64,000 bases of DNA from Alphaproteobacteria bacterium (GCA_030425185.1 JAUIAU010000007.1:57319-121318), one strand, 5' to 3'. Shown: positions 46,840 through 56,258, numbered from the stretch's first letter. Notes: a model not told the origin generated them from the letters alone. Numbers and translations: made by a program.

Positions 46840-48189
46840 TTGGACATGATCGGCCTCATCCCGTCCTTCGGGGGTCTTTTCTTTACGCTTCTCGCCTTTG
46901 TGGCCGCTCTGTCGGTGATCGTGGCGGTGCACGAATACGGCCATTACATCGTCGGGCGCTGGTGCGGAATCCATGCCGAGGTGTTCTCGATCGGATTCGG
47001 GCCGGTGCTGTTCTCGCGCTTCGACAAGCGCGGGACCCGCTGGCAGATCGCGGCGCTGCCCTTCGGCGGCTACGTCAAGTTCCTCGGCGACTCGAACGCC
47101 GCGTCCGGCAAGGACGGCGACGGCATGGAGGGCATGTCCGAGGCCGAGCGCGCCCGCACGATGCATGGTGCGGCGCTGTGGAAGCGGGCCGCGACCGTGG
47201 CCGCGGGGCCGGTCTTCAACTTCATCCTGTCCATCGTGGTCTTCTCGGCCGTCATCTTCGGACGCGGCACCGCGACGGAAGAGCCGACCATCGGCACGCT
47301 CTACGACCTGCCGGTGGCCGGGCTGACGCTGCAGGAAGGTGACATCATCCGCCAAGTGGCCGGGATCGACGTGCCGGATTACAGCGTCCTGAACACGCTC
47401 CGGGACGAGATTCCGCCGGCCGAGACCCTCGACTACGTCGTCGAGCGCGACGGCCGCCTGGTCGAGGCCATCGGACCCTACGTGATGCCGCCGGTTGCGG
47501 TCGGGGTTCAGCCGCGCTCGGCGGCGATGGATATCGGCATCGAGGCGGGCGACGTGATCACCGCGATCGACGGCACCCCGATCTGGTCCTTCGAACAACT
47601 CCGCGCCGCCGTGACCGAGGCGGCCGGTGCGCCCTTGCTGCTGGACGTCTGGCGCCCGGGCGAGGACGGGCCGCAGGAGCTGGAGTTCGCGCTGGCCCCG
47701 CGCCGGGCCGACCTGCCGTTGCCGGACGGCGGATTCGAGACGCGCTGGCTGATCGGCGTGTCGGGCGGCATGTTCTTCGAGCCCGCAACCGTGACCCCGT
47801 CGCCGCTGGAGGCGCTGGGGCAGGGGGTCGATCAGACGGTGATGATCGTGCGGTCCAGCCTTTCCGGCCTCTGGCACATGGTGACCGGGGCGATCTCGAC
47901 CTGCAACATCTCGGGTCCCATCGGCATCGCCGAGGTGTCGGGCGCGGCGGCGAGCCAGGGCCTCGACAGTTTCATCTGGTTCATCGCGGTGCTCTCCACG
48001 GCGGTGGGTCTGCTGAACCTGTTCCCGGTGCCTGTTCTCGACGGCGGACACCTGGTGTTCCACGCCTACGAGGCGGTGGCCGGCAAACCGCCCTCCGACC
48101 GGGCGCTGCGCGTGATGATGAGCGCGGGCCTCGCAGTCCTGCTGACGCTGATGGTGTTCGCCCTGACGAACGACATCTTCTGTCCGTGA
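46840..48189 (+). CDS. rseP: RIP metalloprotease RseP
   Basis: A 449-residue intramembrane site-2 protease that cuts anti-sigma factors and signal peptides in the membrane. The zinc site is HEYGH in the first TM helix with the partner LDGGH near the C-terminus, and a PDZ region lies between (GIEAGDVITAIDGTPIWSFEQL). The start is TTG at 46840 about ten bases after AGAGG; an ATG two codons later (46846) is the alternative. Its place upstream of bamA matches the general bacterial arrangement. Confidence 0.93.
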   Translation: MDMIGLIPSFGGLFFTLLAFVAALSVIVAVHEYGHYIVGRWCGIHAEVFSIGFGPVLFSRFDKRGTRWQIAALPFGGYVKFLGDSNAASGKDGDGMEGMSEAERARTMHGAALWKRAATVAAGPVFNFILSIVVFSAVIFGRGTATEEPTIGTLYDLPVAGLTLQEGDIIRQVAGIDVPDYSVLNTLRDEIPPAETLDYVVERDGRLVEAIGPYVMPPVAVGVQPRSAAMDIGIEAGDVITAIDGTPIWSFEQLRAAVTEAAGAPLLLDVWRPGEDGPQELEFALAPRRADLPLPDGGFETRWLIGVSGGMFFEPATVTPSPLEALGQGVDQTVMIVRSSLSGLWHMVTGAISTCNISGPIGIAEVSGAAASQGLDSFIWFIAVLSTAVGLLNLFPVPVLDGGHLVFHAYEAVAGKPPSDRALRVMMSAGLAVLLTLMVFALTNDIFCP

Positions 48190-48325
48190 TCCCGGCCGGA
48201 CCCGTGGCTTTTTGTCCACAGGTCCGAGCCTCGGTGCACGCGCCGTAACTCTCCCCAGAACCGGCCCAATTCGCGCCACATTCGGACGCCAGATCGGGAC
48301 TGCGTAAGAACTGGAGGGCAGAACC

Positions 48326-48466
48326 ATGCATTATGTTCAGGACAGCGTTCAGGGCGCGCGGGCTCTGTTTGGGGCCTATGGCGACAGCGTTCTCGTGGTC
48401 GCACTCATCATCGCATCGCTTTCCGTGGCGGTGACCCTCGTCGGAATGCTGGGTGCGGCTCTGTGA
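48326..48466 (+). CDS. Small single-span membrane protein (46 aa)
   Basis: A 46-residue ORF between rseP and bamA. A polar N-terminus (MHYVQDSVQGARALFGAYGD) leads to one hydrophobic helix (VLVVALIIASLSVAVTLVGM) and a short Ala/Leu end. The ATG at 48326 has TGGAGGG eight bases upstream, one of the best ribosome sites nearby. No match is recognised. Sequences TTGTCCACAGG and TTTTCCACAGG lie on either side (48212 and 48490). It may be a small regulator of RseP or BAM, but that is only position-based. Confidence 0.6.
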   Translation: MHYVQDSVQGARALFGAYGDSVLVVALIIASLSVAVTLVGMLGAAL

Positions 48467-48518
48467 CCACACCTTCGCCCCGGGTGGAGTTTTCCACAGG
48501 GGCGAGGGGTGTTCGATT

Positions 48519-48547
48519 TTGACAACCTGACCGGCTCGGGGTAGCAC
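48519..48547 (+). promoter_or_regulatory. Candidate bamA promoter
   Basis: A perfect -35 TTGACA (48519-48524) is followed by a 17-base spacer and TAGCAC (48542-48547), a weak -10. It lies 34 bases before the bamA ATG and would let the bamA-lpx genes be expressed independently of the pyrH-rseP run. Confidence 0.45.
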
Positions 48548-48580
48548 TTCCCCAAACAAAAAACGGGACAGGTTTCAGCC

Positions 48581-50908
48581 ATGAGCGGTACAACGAGCGG
48601 TCTTCGCGGCGCGGTCAGCAGGATCTGCCTCGGGATGGCACTTGCCGGCGGAGCAGTCACGACCCTGACGCTCGCCACCACCGCGCCCGCTTGGGCGCAG
48701 GACTTTCGTTTCAACCAGGTCAGCGTGACCGGCACCCAGCGTGTCGATGCGACGACCGTGCTCAGCTATGCCGCCATTCCGCGTGGACAGGCCGTGTCGG
48801 CGGGCGAGCTGAACGACGCCTACCAGCGAATCGTGAACTCGGGCCTCTTCGAGACGGTCGAACTGACCCCGCGCGGCGGCACGCTGGTGATCGCCGTGCA
48901 GGAATGGCCGACGATCAGCCGCATCAACATCGAGGGCAACAAGCGCCTCGACGACGACGTGCTGCTGGGCCTGATCGACAGCCGTCCGCGCCGTGTCTAT
49001 GACCCACTGCAGGCCGAGAACGATGCCGCCAAGATGGCCGAGGCCTATGCCCAGCGCGGACGCCTCGCCGCCACGGTGGAGCCGCGCCTGATCCGCCGCT
49101 CCGACAACCGCGTCGACCTGGTGTTCGAAGTCACCGAGGGCCGCGTGGTCGAGGTGCAGCGCATCAGCTTCGTCGGCAACCGGTCGTTCTCGGAGCGCCG
49201 CCTGCGCAACGTGCTGCAGACCCGGCAGGCCGGTCTGCTACGCACCTTCATCCAGGCGGATACCTTCATCGAGGAGCGCATCGCGTTCGACCGCCAGGTC
49301 CTGACCGACTTCTACCTCTCGCGCGGCTTCCTCGACTTCCAGATCCTGGGTGTGTCGTCCGAGCTGGCCCGCCAGCGCGACGGCGTGTTCCTGACCTTCT
49401 CCGTGCGCGAAGGCCAATCCTTCCGGATCGGGCAGGCCACCGCCGAGAGCGCGATCGAGGGCGTCGATGCGGCCGACTTCGCGGCGGCCCTGCGGATCGA
49501 CAGCGGCGAGACCTATTCGCCCGCCCTGATCGACAACAACATCGCGCGGCTCGAACGCCTGGCAATCGAGAAGCAACTGAACTTCGTCCGGGTTACGCCG
49601 CGCCTCGTGCGCAACGATGCCGCCGGCACCGTGGACGTGACCTTCGTGCTGGAGCGCGGCCCGCGGATCCTCGTCGAGCGGATCGACATCGAGGGCAACA
49701 CCACCACGCTGGACCGGGTCATCCGCCGCCAGTTCAACACGGTCGAGGGCGACCCGTTCAACCCGCGCGAGATCCGCGCCGCGGCCGAACGGATCCGGGC
49801 CCTCGGCTTCTTTGGCAAGGCCGACGTCGAGACCCGGCGCGGCAGTTCCGATGACCGCGTGATCGTGGATGTGAACGTCGAAGAGGCGCCGACCGGCAGC
49901 CTGTCCTTTGGCGGGACCTACTCGGTTCAGGACGGGTTCGGCCTGTCCGTCAGCCTGACCGAGCGCAACTTCCTCGGTCGCGGCCAGTTCGTCAGCTTCA
50001 CCTATGCCGGTGGGGTGGACAACACGGAAGCCAGCCTGAGCTTCGCCGAGCCTGCCTTCCTCGACCGCAACGTCCGGTTCTCGCTGGATGCGAGCTACGC
50101 GGAGACCAACAACGCGAACAACAGCTACGATACCGAGGTCGCCTTCGCCAAGGTCGGGCTCGAGTTCCCCGTCAGCGAGCGCGGACGCTTCGGGATCACC
50201 GCCGGGCTCGGGACGACCCGGATGTTCGATGTCGGAACCGCGTCGCCGATCATTCAGCGCGAAGCCGGACGCCGGAACACGCACTCGATCGGCTATACCT
50301 ACAGCTATGACACGCGTCGCGGGGGGCTCGACCCGAATACCGGCGTCCTGCTGCGCTTCGGGCAGGAGATCACCGGCGTCGGGACGACGAACCAGATCCT
50401 GCGGACCACCGCCTTTGGCCGGGCCGAAACCAAGGTCTGGAACGAGGAAGTCACGCTCAGCGTCGATGTCGAGGGCGGTGCGCTCACGCCGCTCGGCGGG
50501 GCGACGACCCGCGCCACCGATCGGTTCTTCGGCGGCCGCAACGTGATCCGTGGCTTCCAGTCCAACGGCCTCGGTCCGCGGGACACGGCCTCGGCCAATG
50601 GTGACGCGCTTGGCGGCAACTACTACGCGGCCGCGCGGTTCGAGAGCGAGTTCCCGCTGGGTCTTCCGGATGAATACAACATCACCGGCGGCGTGTTCTT
50701 CGACGTCGGCTCGGTCTGGGGTCTGCAGGATACCGCGGGTGCCGGCGGTGCGGTGGACGACAGTGCGCGTCTGCGCGCGGTCGCTGGCTTCTCGATCTTC
50801 TGGACGACGGGCTTCGGGCCGCTGCGCTTCAACTTCAGCCAGCCGCTCGTGACGGAAACCTACGACCGGACGGCCGGGTTCGATCTGACGATCTCGACCA
50901 AGTTCTGA
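48581..50908 (+). CDS. bamA: Outer membrane protein assembly factor BamA
   Basis: A 775-residue Omp85 protein, the core of the machine that folds beta-barrel proteins into the outer membrane. A long Sec signal ends at PAWAQD (about residue 40). Five POTRA repeats follow (FRFNQVSVTGTQRV; TISRINIEGNKRLDDD; VVEVQRISFVGNRSFSERRL; and so on), then a 16-strand barrel with the lid motif region NVIRGFQSNGLGPRD (VRGF-type). The last residue is Phe (TISTKF), the barrel-insertion signal. ompH starts 3 bases after the stop. Confidence 0.96.
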   Translation: MSGTTSGLRGAVSRICLGMALAGGAVTTLTLATTAPAWAQDFRFNQVSVTGTQRVDATTVLSYAAIPRGQAVSAGELNDAYQRIVNSGLFETVELTPRGGTLVIAVQEWPTISRINIEGNKRLDDDVLLGLIDSRPRRVYDPLQAENDAAKMAEAYAQRGRLAATVEPRLIRRSDNRVDLVFEVTEGRVVEVQRISFVGNRSFSERRLRNVLQTRQAGLLRTFIQADTFIEERIAFDRQVLTDFYLSRGFLDFQILGVSSELARQRDGVFLTFSVREGQSFRIGQATAESAIEGVDAADFAAALRIDSGETYSPALIDNNIARLERLAIEKQLNFVRVTPRLVRNDAAGTVDVTFVLERGPRILVERIDIEGNTTTLDRVIRRQFNTVEGDPFNPREIRAAAERIRALGFFGKADVETRRGSSDDRVIVDVNVEEAPTGSLSFGGTYSVQDGFGLSVSLTERNFLGRGQFVSFTYAGGVDNTEASLSFAEPAFLDRNVRFSLDASYAETNNANNSYDTEVAFAKVGLEFPVSERGRFGITAGLGTTRMFDVGTASPIIQREAGRRNTHSIGYTYSYDTRRGGLDPNTGVLLRFGQEITGVGTTNQILRTTAFGRAETKVWNEEVTLSVDVEGGALTPLGGATTRATDRFFGGRNVIRGFQSNGLGPRDTASANGDALGGNYYAAARFESEFPLGLPDEYNITGGVFFDVGSVWGLQDTAGAGGAVDDSARLRAVAGFSIFWTTGFGPLRFNFSQPLVTETYDRTAGFDLTISTKF

Positions 50909-50911
50909 TCC

Positions 50912-51532
50912 ATGCGCCCTCTTGCGCTGACGACCTGTCTTGCAGCGGCCCTCCTTTCGGGGGCCGTTGGCCTTTCTGCCCAGGAGACGACGCCGCCCGC
51001 GCCGACGCTGCGCAGCCCGTTCCTCGTCGTCGACCAGGAGGCGCTGTTCGCGAACTCGGCCTATGGCCAGCGGGTCACCGCCGACATCGAGACCGAGTCC
51101 CGCCTGCTGGCGGAAGAAAACCGCCGTCTCGAGGCGGAACTGTCCGCCGAGGAGCGCGACCTGACCGAGCGGCGTCCCACGCTCGACCCCGAGGAATTCC
51201 GTCAACTGGCCGATGACTTCGATGCGCGGGTAACGCAGATCCGGACGGAGCAGGATGCCAAGGCGCGCGCGCTGTCCGAACGCGGCGACATGGAACGCCG
51301 CCGGTTCTTGAGCGCGGCGGTTCCGATCCTTGGCCAGATCATGCGCGATGCGGGCGCCGGGGCCGTTTTTGATCAGCGCTCTGTGTTCCTGTCGGACGAC
51401 CGGCTCGACATCACCGACCGCGCTATCGAGGCGATCAACACGACGATCGGCGATGGCACGGGGCAGTTGCTGACCTCGCCGGAACCCCTCGACCCCGCGC
51501 CCCCCGATCCGGCCGCGCCTTCGGACAACTGA
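50912..51532 (+). CDS. OmpH/Skp family periplasmic chaperone
   Basis: A 206-residue exported helical protein of the Skp/OmpH family, which holds unfolded outer-membrane proteins for BamA. The signal (MRPLALTTCLAAALLSGAVG) precedes FLVVDQEALFANSAYGQRV, the canonical start of the family. A long charged coiled coil (about 60-130) is followed by the C-terminal association domain and a Pro/Asp-rich tail that is longer than in E. coli Skp. It is coupled to bamA. Confidence 0.88.
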   Translation: MRPLALTTCLAAALLSGAVGLSAQETTPPAPTLRSPFLVVDQEALFANSAYGQRVTADIETESRLLAEENRRLEAELSAEERDLTERRPTLDPEEFRQLADDFDARVTQIRTEQDAKARALSERGDMERRRFLSAAVPILGQIMRDAGAGAVFDQRSVFLSDDRLDITDRAIEAINTTIGDGTGQLLTSPEPLDPAPPDPAAPSDN

Positions 51533-51533
51533 C

Positions 51534-51594
51534 GGGGCAGGGCGCTTGCCCCCGATCCCCTCGCTTGCTACGCGGGGGAACCATCGTCTGGAGC
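51534..51594 (+). other. Two hairpins between ompH and fabZ
   Basis: GGGGCA (51534-51539) and TGCCCC (51547-51552) form one stem. A second, CCCTCGC/GCGGGGG with a G-T pair, follows before the fabZ ribosome site. They may tune expression between the barrel-assembly and lipid A parts of the operon. No T-run is present. Confidence 0.3.
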
Positions 51595-51601
51595 CAGTGA
51601 C

Positions 51602-52060
51602 ATGACCATCCCGGCCGTCATCGACGTCGACCTCATCAAGCGGATCATCCCGCACCGCTATCCGTTTCTTCTCGTGGACAAGGTGCGCGACATCGACCCG
51701 TTCGTCGCAGCGACGGGCATCAAGAACGTCACCTTCAACGAGCCGCATTTCCAGGGCCATTTCCCCGCCACGCCGATCATGCCGGGGGTGACGATCATCG
51801 AGGCGATGGCCCAGACTGCCGCCGTCATGGTCGGCATCAGCATGGACATGGTCGACAAGAACCTGCTTGTCTATTTCATGGCGATCGACAGTGCCAAGTT
51901 CCGCCGCAAGGTCGTCCCGGGCGACGTGCTCGAAATGCGGGTCACCGTGACGCGCGGCAAGCCGGGCGGCAAGGTCTGGAAGTTCCGCGGCGAGGCCACG
52001 GTCGAGGGCGAAATGGCCTGCGAATGCGAGTTCACGGCGATGATGGACCTGCCGAAATGA
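51602..52060 (+). CDS. fabZ: 3-hydroxyacyl-ACP dehydratase FabZ
   Basis: A 152-residue hot-dog-fold dehydratase of fatty-acid elongation. The catalytic His is in [15 protein letters not shown] and the catalytic Glu in [24 protein letters not shown] near the N-terminus is also conserved. It competes with LpxA for 3-hydroxyacyl-ACP, so linkage to lpxA balances phospholipid and lipid A synthesis. The stop overlaps the lpxA start (ATGA). Confidence 0.96.
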   Translation: MTIPAVIDVDLIKRIIPHRYPFLLVDKVRDIDPFVAATGIKNVTFNEPHFQGHFPATPIMPGVTIIEAMAQTAAVMVGISMDMVDKNLLVYFMAIDSAKFRRKVVPGDVLEMRVTVTRGKPGGKVWKFRGEATVEGEMACECEFTAMMDLPK

Positions 52061-52854
52061 GCCTCGATCCGTCTGCCCGGATCCACCCGAGCGCGATCGT
52101 CGAGGACGGCGCAACCATCGGACCTGATTGCGAGATCGGACCGTTCTGCGTGATCGGACCGGAGGTGACGCTGGGCCGTGCGGTCGTGCTGAAGTCCCAT
52201 GTCGTCGTGACGGGCTGGACCGAGATTGGCGACGAAACCGTCATCTTTCCCTTCTCCAGCATCGGCGAAGTTCCGCAGGACCTGAAGTTCAAGGGCGAAC
52301 GCACGCAACTGATCATCGGCAAGCGCAACCGGATCCGCGAGCATGTGACGATGAATACCGGTACGGCCGGTGGCGGCGGTGTCACCCGGGTCGGCGATGA
52401 CGGGCTGTTCATGGCGGGCTGCCATGTCGCCCATGACGCGCAGATCGGCAACAACGTGATCCTCGTGAACCAGGTGGCGGTCGCCGGGCACTGCATTCTC
52501 GAGGACAATGTCCTGATCGGTGGACTATCCGGGATTCATCAGTTCGTCCGCATCGGGCGGGGCGCGATCGTCGGCGCCGTGACGATGGTGACCAACGATG
52601 TCATTCCCTTTGGTCTTGTTCAGGCCGAACGCGGGCGGCTCGAAGGGCTGAACCTTGTCGGGTTGAAACGGCGCGGGGTCAGCCGCGCCGATATCACCGC
52701 CTTGCGCGCCGCGTACCAGGCGCTGGCGCAGGGCGAGGGGTCCTTCCTCGAACGGGCGCAGCGACTCGATGACGACACCGACAGCGATTATGTGCGGGAC
52801 ATCACCCGTTTCATTCTTGCCGCATCGGATCGCAGCTTCCTGACCCCGAGCTGA
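52057..52854 (+). CDS. lpxA: UDP-N-acetylglucosamine acyltransferase LpxA
   Basis: A 265-residue left-handed beta-helix enzyme that starts lipid A synthesis by adding a 3-hydroxyacyl chain to UDP-GlcNAc. Hexapeptide repeats run from [20 protein letters not shown] to [16 protein letters not shown]. The catalytic His is in [14 protein letters not shown]. The ATG at 52057 overlaps the fabZ stop. A C-terminal helical region completes the family length. Confidence 0.96.
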   Translation: MSLDPSARIHPSAIVEDGATIGPDCEIGPFCVIGPEVTLGRAVVLKSHVVVTGWTEIGDETVIFPFSSIGEVPQDLKFKGERTQLIIGKRNRIREHVTMNTGTAGGGGVTRVGDDGLFMAGCHVAHDAQIGNNVILVNQVAVAGHCILEDNVLIGGLSGIHQFVRIGRGAIVGAVTMVTNDVIPFGLVQAERGRLEGLNLVGLKRRGVSRADITALRAAYQALAQGEGSFLERAQRLDDDTDSDYVRDITRFILAASDRSFLTPS

Positions 52855-52858
52855 TCGC

Positions 52859-53653
52859 ATGGCCCGCGCGATCATTGCCGGGTCCGGATCCTTGCCCGGG
52901 CTTCTGCACGCAGCGGGTCCGGCGCTGATCGTCGGACTGGAGGGTGTGCCGCGGGACCTTCCCGGAACACTGGATATTGTTGCGCGATTCGAGCGGCTTG
53001 GAGCCCTCTTTTCAGATCTCCGCGCGGCCGGTGTGGAGGAGCTTTGCTTTGCCGGCGGCATGGCGCGGCCCGCCCTCGATCCGACCGCCTTCGATCCGGA
53101 AACCGTCGCGCTGATGCCGCGGCTGCTGCCGGTTCTGTCGCAGGGCGACGACGCGCTGCTGCGCGCGGTCATCGGCGTGTTCGAAGAGCAGGGCTTCGCC
53201 GTGCGTGGCGCACACGAGATCCGGCCTGACCTGGTGGTTTCCGCCGGTCCGATTGTGGGAACGCCCGAGCCGCGCGACCTTGCGGACGCGGCGCGTGGCA
53301 GCGCCTTACTGGAGGCACTCGGACCGCTGGATGTCGGGCAGGCCTGTGTTGTCTGCGCCGGACAAGTTCTTGGGATCGAAGCGCTTTATGGAACCGATGT
53401 TCTGCTGTCTCAGGTTCGCGAGGCCCGGACACTGCGGCAGCCCGTCGTGAACGGCGTGCTGGTCAAGCGCGCCAAGCCGGGACAGGATCTGCGCGTGGAC
53501 ATGCCGGTGATCGGCCCGGACACGGTGGACGCGGCAGTGGATGCGGACCTGTCGGGTATCTGTCTTCAGGCGGGGCGGGTGATGATTCTCGACCGGGACG
53601 AGACGGTGCGGCGTGCGGATGCAGCGGGGTTGGTGCTGTGGGCCGAGACCTGA
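52859..53653 (+). CDS. lpxI: UDP-2,3-diacylglucosamine diphosphatase LpxI
   Basis: A 264-residue LpxI, the alternative to LpxH, cutting UDP-diacylglucosamine to lipid X plus UMP. IIAGSGSLPGLLH opens the protein. LCFAGGMARP in the first half and GLLVKRAKPGQDLRVDMPVIGPDTV-like residues in the second are diagnostic of the family, which is typical of alphaproteobacteria. lpxB begins 16 bases before its stop. Confidence 0.93.
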   Translation: MARAIIAGSGSLPGLLHAAGPALIVGLEGVPRDLPGTLDIVARFERLGALFSDLRAAGVEELCFAGGMARPALDPTAFDPETVALMPRLLPVLSQGDDALLRAVIGVFEEQGFAVRGAHEIRPDLVVSAGPIVGTPEPRDLADAARGSALLEALGPLDVGQACVVCAGQVLGIEALYGTDVLLSQVREARTLRQPVVNGVLVKRAKPGQDLRVDMPVIGPDTVDAAVDADLSGICLQAGRVMILDRDETVRRADAAGLVLWAET

Positions 53654-54807
53654 GCGTCTTCGTCATTGCCGGGGAACCCTCCGGCGACGCCCTGGGCGGC
53701 GCGGTCCTGTCGGGGCTCAAGTCCTTGACCCCGAATGTGAAAATCTCTGGCGTCGGTGGTCCGTTGATGCAGGCGGAAGGGCTCGACAGCCTGTTCGAGA
53801 TGGACGAGCTCAGCGTGATGGGCCTGGCGGAAGTTCTGCCCAAGCTGCCCGGATTGTTGGCCCGCGTGCGCCAGACGGCCGAGGCGGTGATTGCCGCGAA
53901 GCCGGACATCCTGCTGACGATCGACAGTCCGGACTTCTGCCTGCGCGTGGTGAAACGGGTCCGGGCGGCCCGGCCGGATCAACGCGTCGTTCACTATGTT
54001 GCGCCCTCTGTCTGGGCGTGGCGGCCGGAACGGGCGGCGAAGATGGCGCCGCTGGTCGATCAGGTTCTGTGCCTGCTCCCCTTCGAGCCGCCCTTCATGG
54101 AGGCCGAGGGCATGCGGGCCGATTTCGTCGGTCACCCCGTTGCCGCGCGGCCTCTTCCAACCCATGAAGAGGTGTCCAATGTTCGCGCAAGCCTCGGATT
54201 GCAAAAGGAAACACCGCTGCTCTTGGCCCTGCCGGGGTCGCGGCGCAGCGAGGTGGACCGCCTTGCCCCGATCTTCGGTCCCGCGCTGGACCGCCTTGCA
54301 GCGCGGCATCCCGATCTGCGCGTGATCGTTCCGACAGTCTCGGGACTGGCTGCGCGCGTGCGCGACTTGGTGCGGAACTGGCCGGGACATCCGACGGTCC
54401 TGGCCCCGGAGGGACCCGACTGGCAGGCGCAGAAGCGGGCGGTCTTCGCCGCCGCCGATGTTGCGCTGGCGGCGTCGGGCACGGTGTCGCTGGAACTCGC
54501 GGCCGCGAACACGCCGATGGTGATCGGTTATGACATGAACTGGTTCAGCCGCCGGATCATCGCGTCGCGCTTGCGGATCGACACCGTCACGCTGGTGAAC
54601 CTCGTCAGCGAGACACGCGCGGTGCCGGAATACCTTGGGCAGGCCTGTACCCCGTCGTCCCTGGCCACGGCGCTGGAGGCGGCCCTGGCCGATCCGTCGG
54701 CGCAGACCGCCGCGATGCAGGTGACGATGGAGCGTCTCGGCCGAGGCGGCGAGGCACCGGGTTTGCGTGCGGCGAAAGCGATTCTGGACGGTCTGTCAGC
54801 GCGTTAG
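53638..54807 (+). CDS. lpxB: Lipid-A-disaccharide synthase LpxB
   Basis: A 389-residue GT19 glycosyltransferase that joins lipid X to UDP-diacylglucosamine. FVIAGEPSGDALGG, YVAPSVWAWRPERA, ALPGSRRSEV and ALAASGTVSLELA are the family motifs. The start is GTG at 53638 within the end of lpxI. It is the last gene of bamA-ompH-fabZ-lpxA-lpxI-lpxB and meets the cytochrome gene with a 4-base convergent overlap. Confidence 0.95.
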   Translation: MGRDLSVFVIAGEPSGDALGGAVLSGLKSLTPNVKISGVGGPLMQAEGLDSLFEMDELSVMGLAEVLPKLPGLLARVRQTAEAVIAAKPDILLTIDSPDFCLRVVKRVRAARPDQRVVHYVAPSVWAWRPERAAKMAPLVDQVLCLLPFEPPFMEAEGMRADFVGHPVAARPLPTHEEVSNVRASLGLQKETPLLLALPGSRRSEVDRLAPIFGPALDRLAARHPDLRVIVPTVSGLAARVRDLVRNWPGHPTVLAPEGPDWQAQKRAVFAAADVALAASGTVSLELAAANTPMVIGYDMNWFSRRIIASRLRIDTVTLVNLVSETRAVPEYLGQACTPSSLATALEAALADPSAQTAAMQVTMERLGRGGEAPGLRAAKAILDGLSAR

Positions 54808-55679
54808 GGCAGGGCTTTCAGATAGGCGGCCACCGCCTCTCGGTCCTCGGGCGGCAGCTGCGCATAGTTCTTCACCACCGCTGCCATGTGTCCGCCGACC
54901 GAGTCGAAGCTGGGGGTGAACCCGGTTTCGAGGTAGTAGGCGATATCGTTTGCCGGCCAGTCGAGTTTGTCCGGCGCAATCCCCGGGATCTGTCCGCTGC
55001 CCGACGGGTTGGGAGCCCCTTCCAGCCAACGGGCGGTGTCGAGCGCCCCCAATCCATTACGCGGTGTGTGGCATTCGGCACAATGGCCAAGGGCTTCAAC
55101 GAGATAGCGACCGCGCATGATCTGCGGATCTTCGGAGGCCGGCATCACATAGGTGTCGGTCAGGAACAGAAGCTTCCATCCCCCGATGCTGGCGCGGACC
55201 GAGAACGGAAATCCCAAGTCATGGGGCTGCGAGGGCGTATCGCTGGCGGGCAAGGTGCCCAGGTAGGCGTGCAGGTCGACCACGTCCTGCGGCGTCGCCC
55301 GGACATAGCTGGAATAGGGGAAGGCCGGGTAGTAATGCGCCCCCTCGGGCGAGGTGCCGTGATGCATGGCGTTCCAGAGATTCAGTGCCGACCAGTCGCC
55401 GATCCCGGCGCCCCGATCCGGACTGATGTTCGGCGCGACGAAGGTGCCGAACGGGGTTTCGAACCGCTGCCCCCCGGCCAGAACGAGATCGTTCTCGCCC
55501 TCGGGCGCGGCATGGCAGGAGGCGCATCCCCCGGCAAGGAAGACGCGCCGCCCATTCTCGGGATTGGGCGTGAGGCCCGCCAGCACTTCGGGCCCGTCCG
55601 AACGCGGCATCGTGATACCCCATCCCGCCGCGATGCCCGCGGCGAGAAGGACTGTGCCGATCAGAAGGCCCTTGCGCAT
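54804..55679 (-). CDS. Dihaem c-type cytochrome
   Basis: A 291-residue exported cytochrome. An N-terminal hydrophobic segment (LLIGTVLLAAGIAAGWGI) acts as signal or anchor. Two haem sites are present, CASCH at about residue 52 and CAECH at about 199, each with a distal Met candidate. The overall layout resembles the cytochrome subunit of alcohol/aldehyde or gluconate dehydrogenases (LNLWNAMHHGTSPEGAHYYPAFPY). It lies 18 bases downstream of cytochrome c' and probably shares its transcript. An associated dehydrogenase is not in the window. Confidence 0.85.
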   Translation of the reverse strand: MRKGLLIGTVLLAAGIAAGWGITMPRSDGPEVLAGLTPNPENGRRVFLAGGCASCHAAPEGENDLVLAGGQRFETPFGTFVAPNISPDRGAGIGDWSALNLWNAMHHGTSPEGAHYYPAFPYSSYVRATPQDVVDLHAYLGTLPASDTPSQPHDLGFPFSVRASIGGWKLLFLTDTYVMPASEDPQIMRGRYLVEALGHCAECHTPRNGLGALDTARWLEGAPNPSGSGQIPGIAPDKLDWPANDIAYYLETGFTPSFDSVGGHMAAVVKNYAQLPPEDREAVAAYLKALP

Positions 55680-55697
55680 GACGGTCCCTGCTCCGGA

Positions 55698-56165
55698 TCA
55701 GTTCGGCTGACGATAGGCCTCGTGGCAAGCCTGGCAGGTCCCGCCGACGCCACCGATGGCCGCACCGAGACCCTCGGCCCCCTGGCCGGCGACGGCCTGA
55801 AGGGCCACGGCGCGCTCGCCGAAGCTGGCCCATTTCGCCTGGAAGTCGGCGAAGTCGTCCCAGATGGCGGGCAGGGCGCGGGTGTTGCTGAGTTCCATGT
55901 TGTCCGAGCCTTCGGCCCACTGGACGGTCTGCGTCAGCTGCGAAATGGCGACGAGGTTGTCGGCCGCGGCCTGTGCCGCCTCGGCGTCATAGGGCATGTT
56001 TCCGCGCGCCATGCCGCCGAGAATTCCGAGATTGAAGGACATGATCTGCATCTCGCCCTTCCGGGCCGCCAGATGGTTGTCGAAGCTTTGCGCCGTTGCG
56101 GTCAGCGGGGCCGCCACGAGGGCAGCGCCGAGGGCCAGGGCGGCAAGTCTGGTAACGGTCGTCAT
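55698..56165 (-). CDS. Cytochrome c' family protein
   Basis: A 155-residue periplasmic four-helix-bundle cytochrome. A Sec signal ends near TATAQS, and the single haem motif TCQACHEAYR lies at the extreme C-terminus, the hallmark of class II cytochromes c'. These bind NO and protect cells against nitrosative stress. The ATG at 56165 follows AAGGAG. It leads an operon with the dihaem cytochrome and is divergent from a LysR gene. Confidence 0.9.
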   Translation of the reverse strand: MTTVTRLAALALGAALVAAPLTATAQSFDNHLAARKGEMQIMSFNLGILGGMARGNMPYDAEAAQAAADNLVAISQLTQTVQWAEGSDNMELSNTRALPAIWDDFADFQAKWASFGERAVALQAVAGQGAEGLGAAIGGVGGTCQACHEAYRQPN

Positions 56166-56222
56166 GCGACACTCCTTGGTCGAATGGGTATGTGACCGAA
56201 GGATAGGGCGCCGAATACATCT

Positions 56223-56241
56223 GGAAACCCTGCAATTTTCC
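56223..56241. promoter_or_regulatory. Inverted repeat in the cytochrome c'/LysR region
   Basis: GGAAA (56223-56227), nine bases and TTTCC (56237-56241) form a perfect dyad in the 93 bases between the cytochrome c' and LysR starts, 18 bases from the LysR ATG. It is a candidate LysR-type binding site. Confidence 0.35.
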
Positions 56242-56258
56242 GGCATGGTTGTGACCTG

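Noticed and set aside
49238..52114. Long minus-strand frame opposite bamA, ompH and fabZ
   Set aside because: Antisense shadow of three clear genes, with no domain-like sequence of its own.
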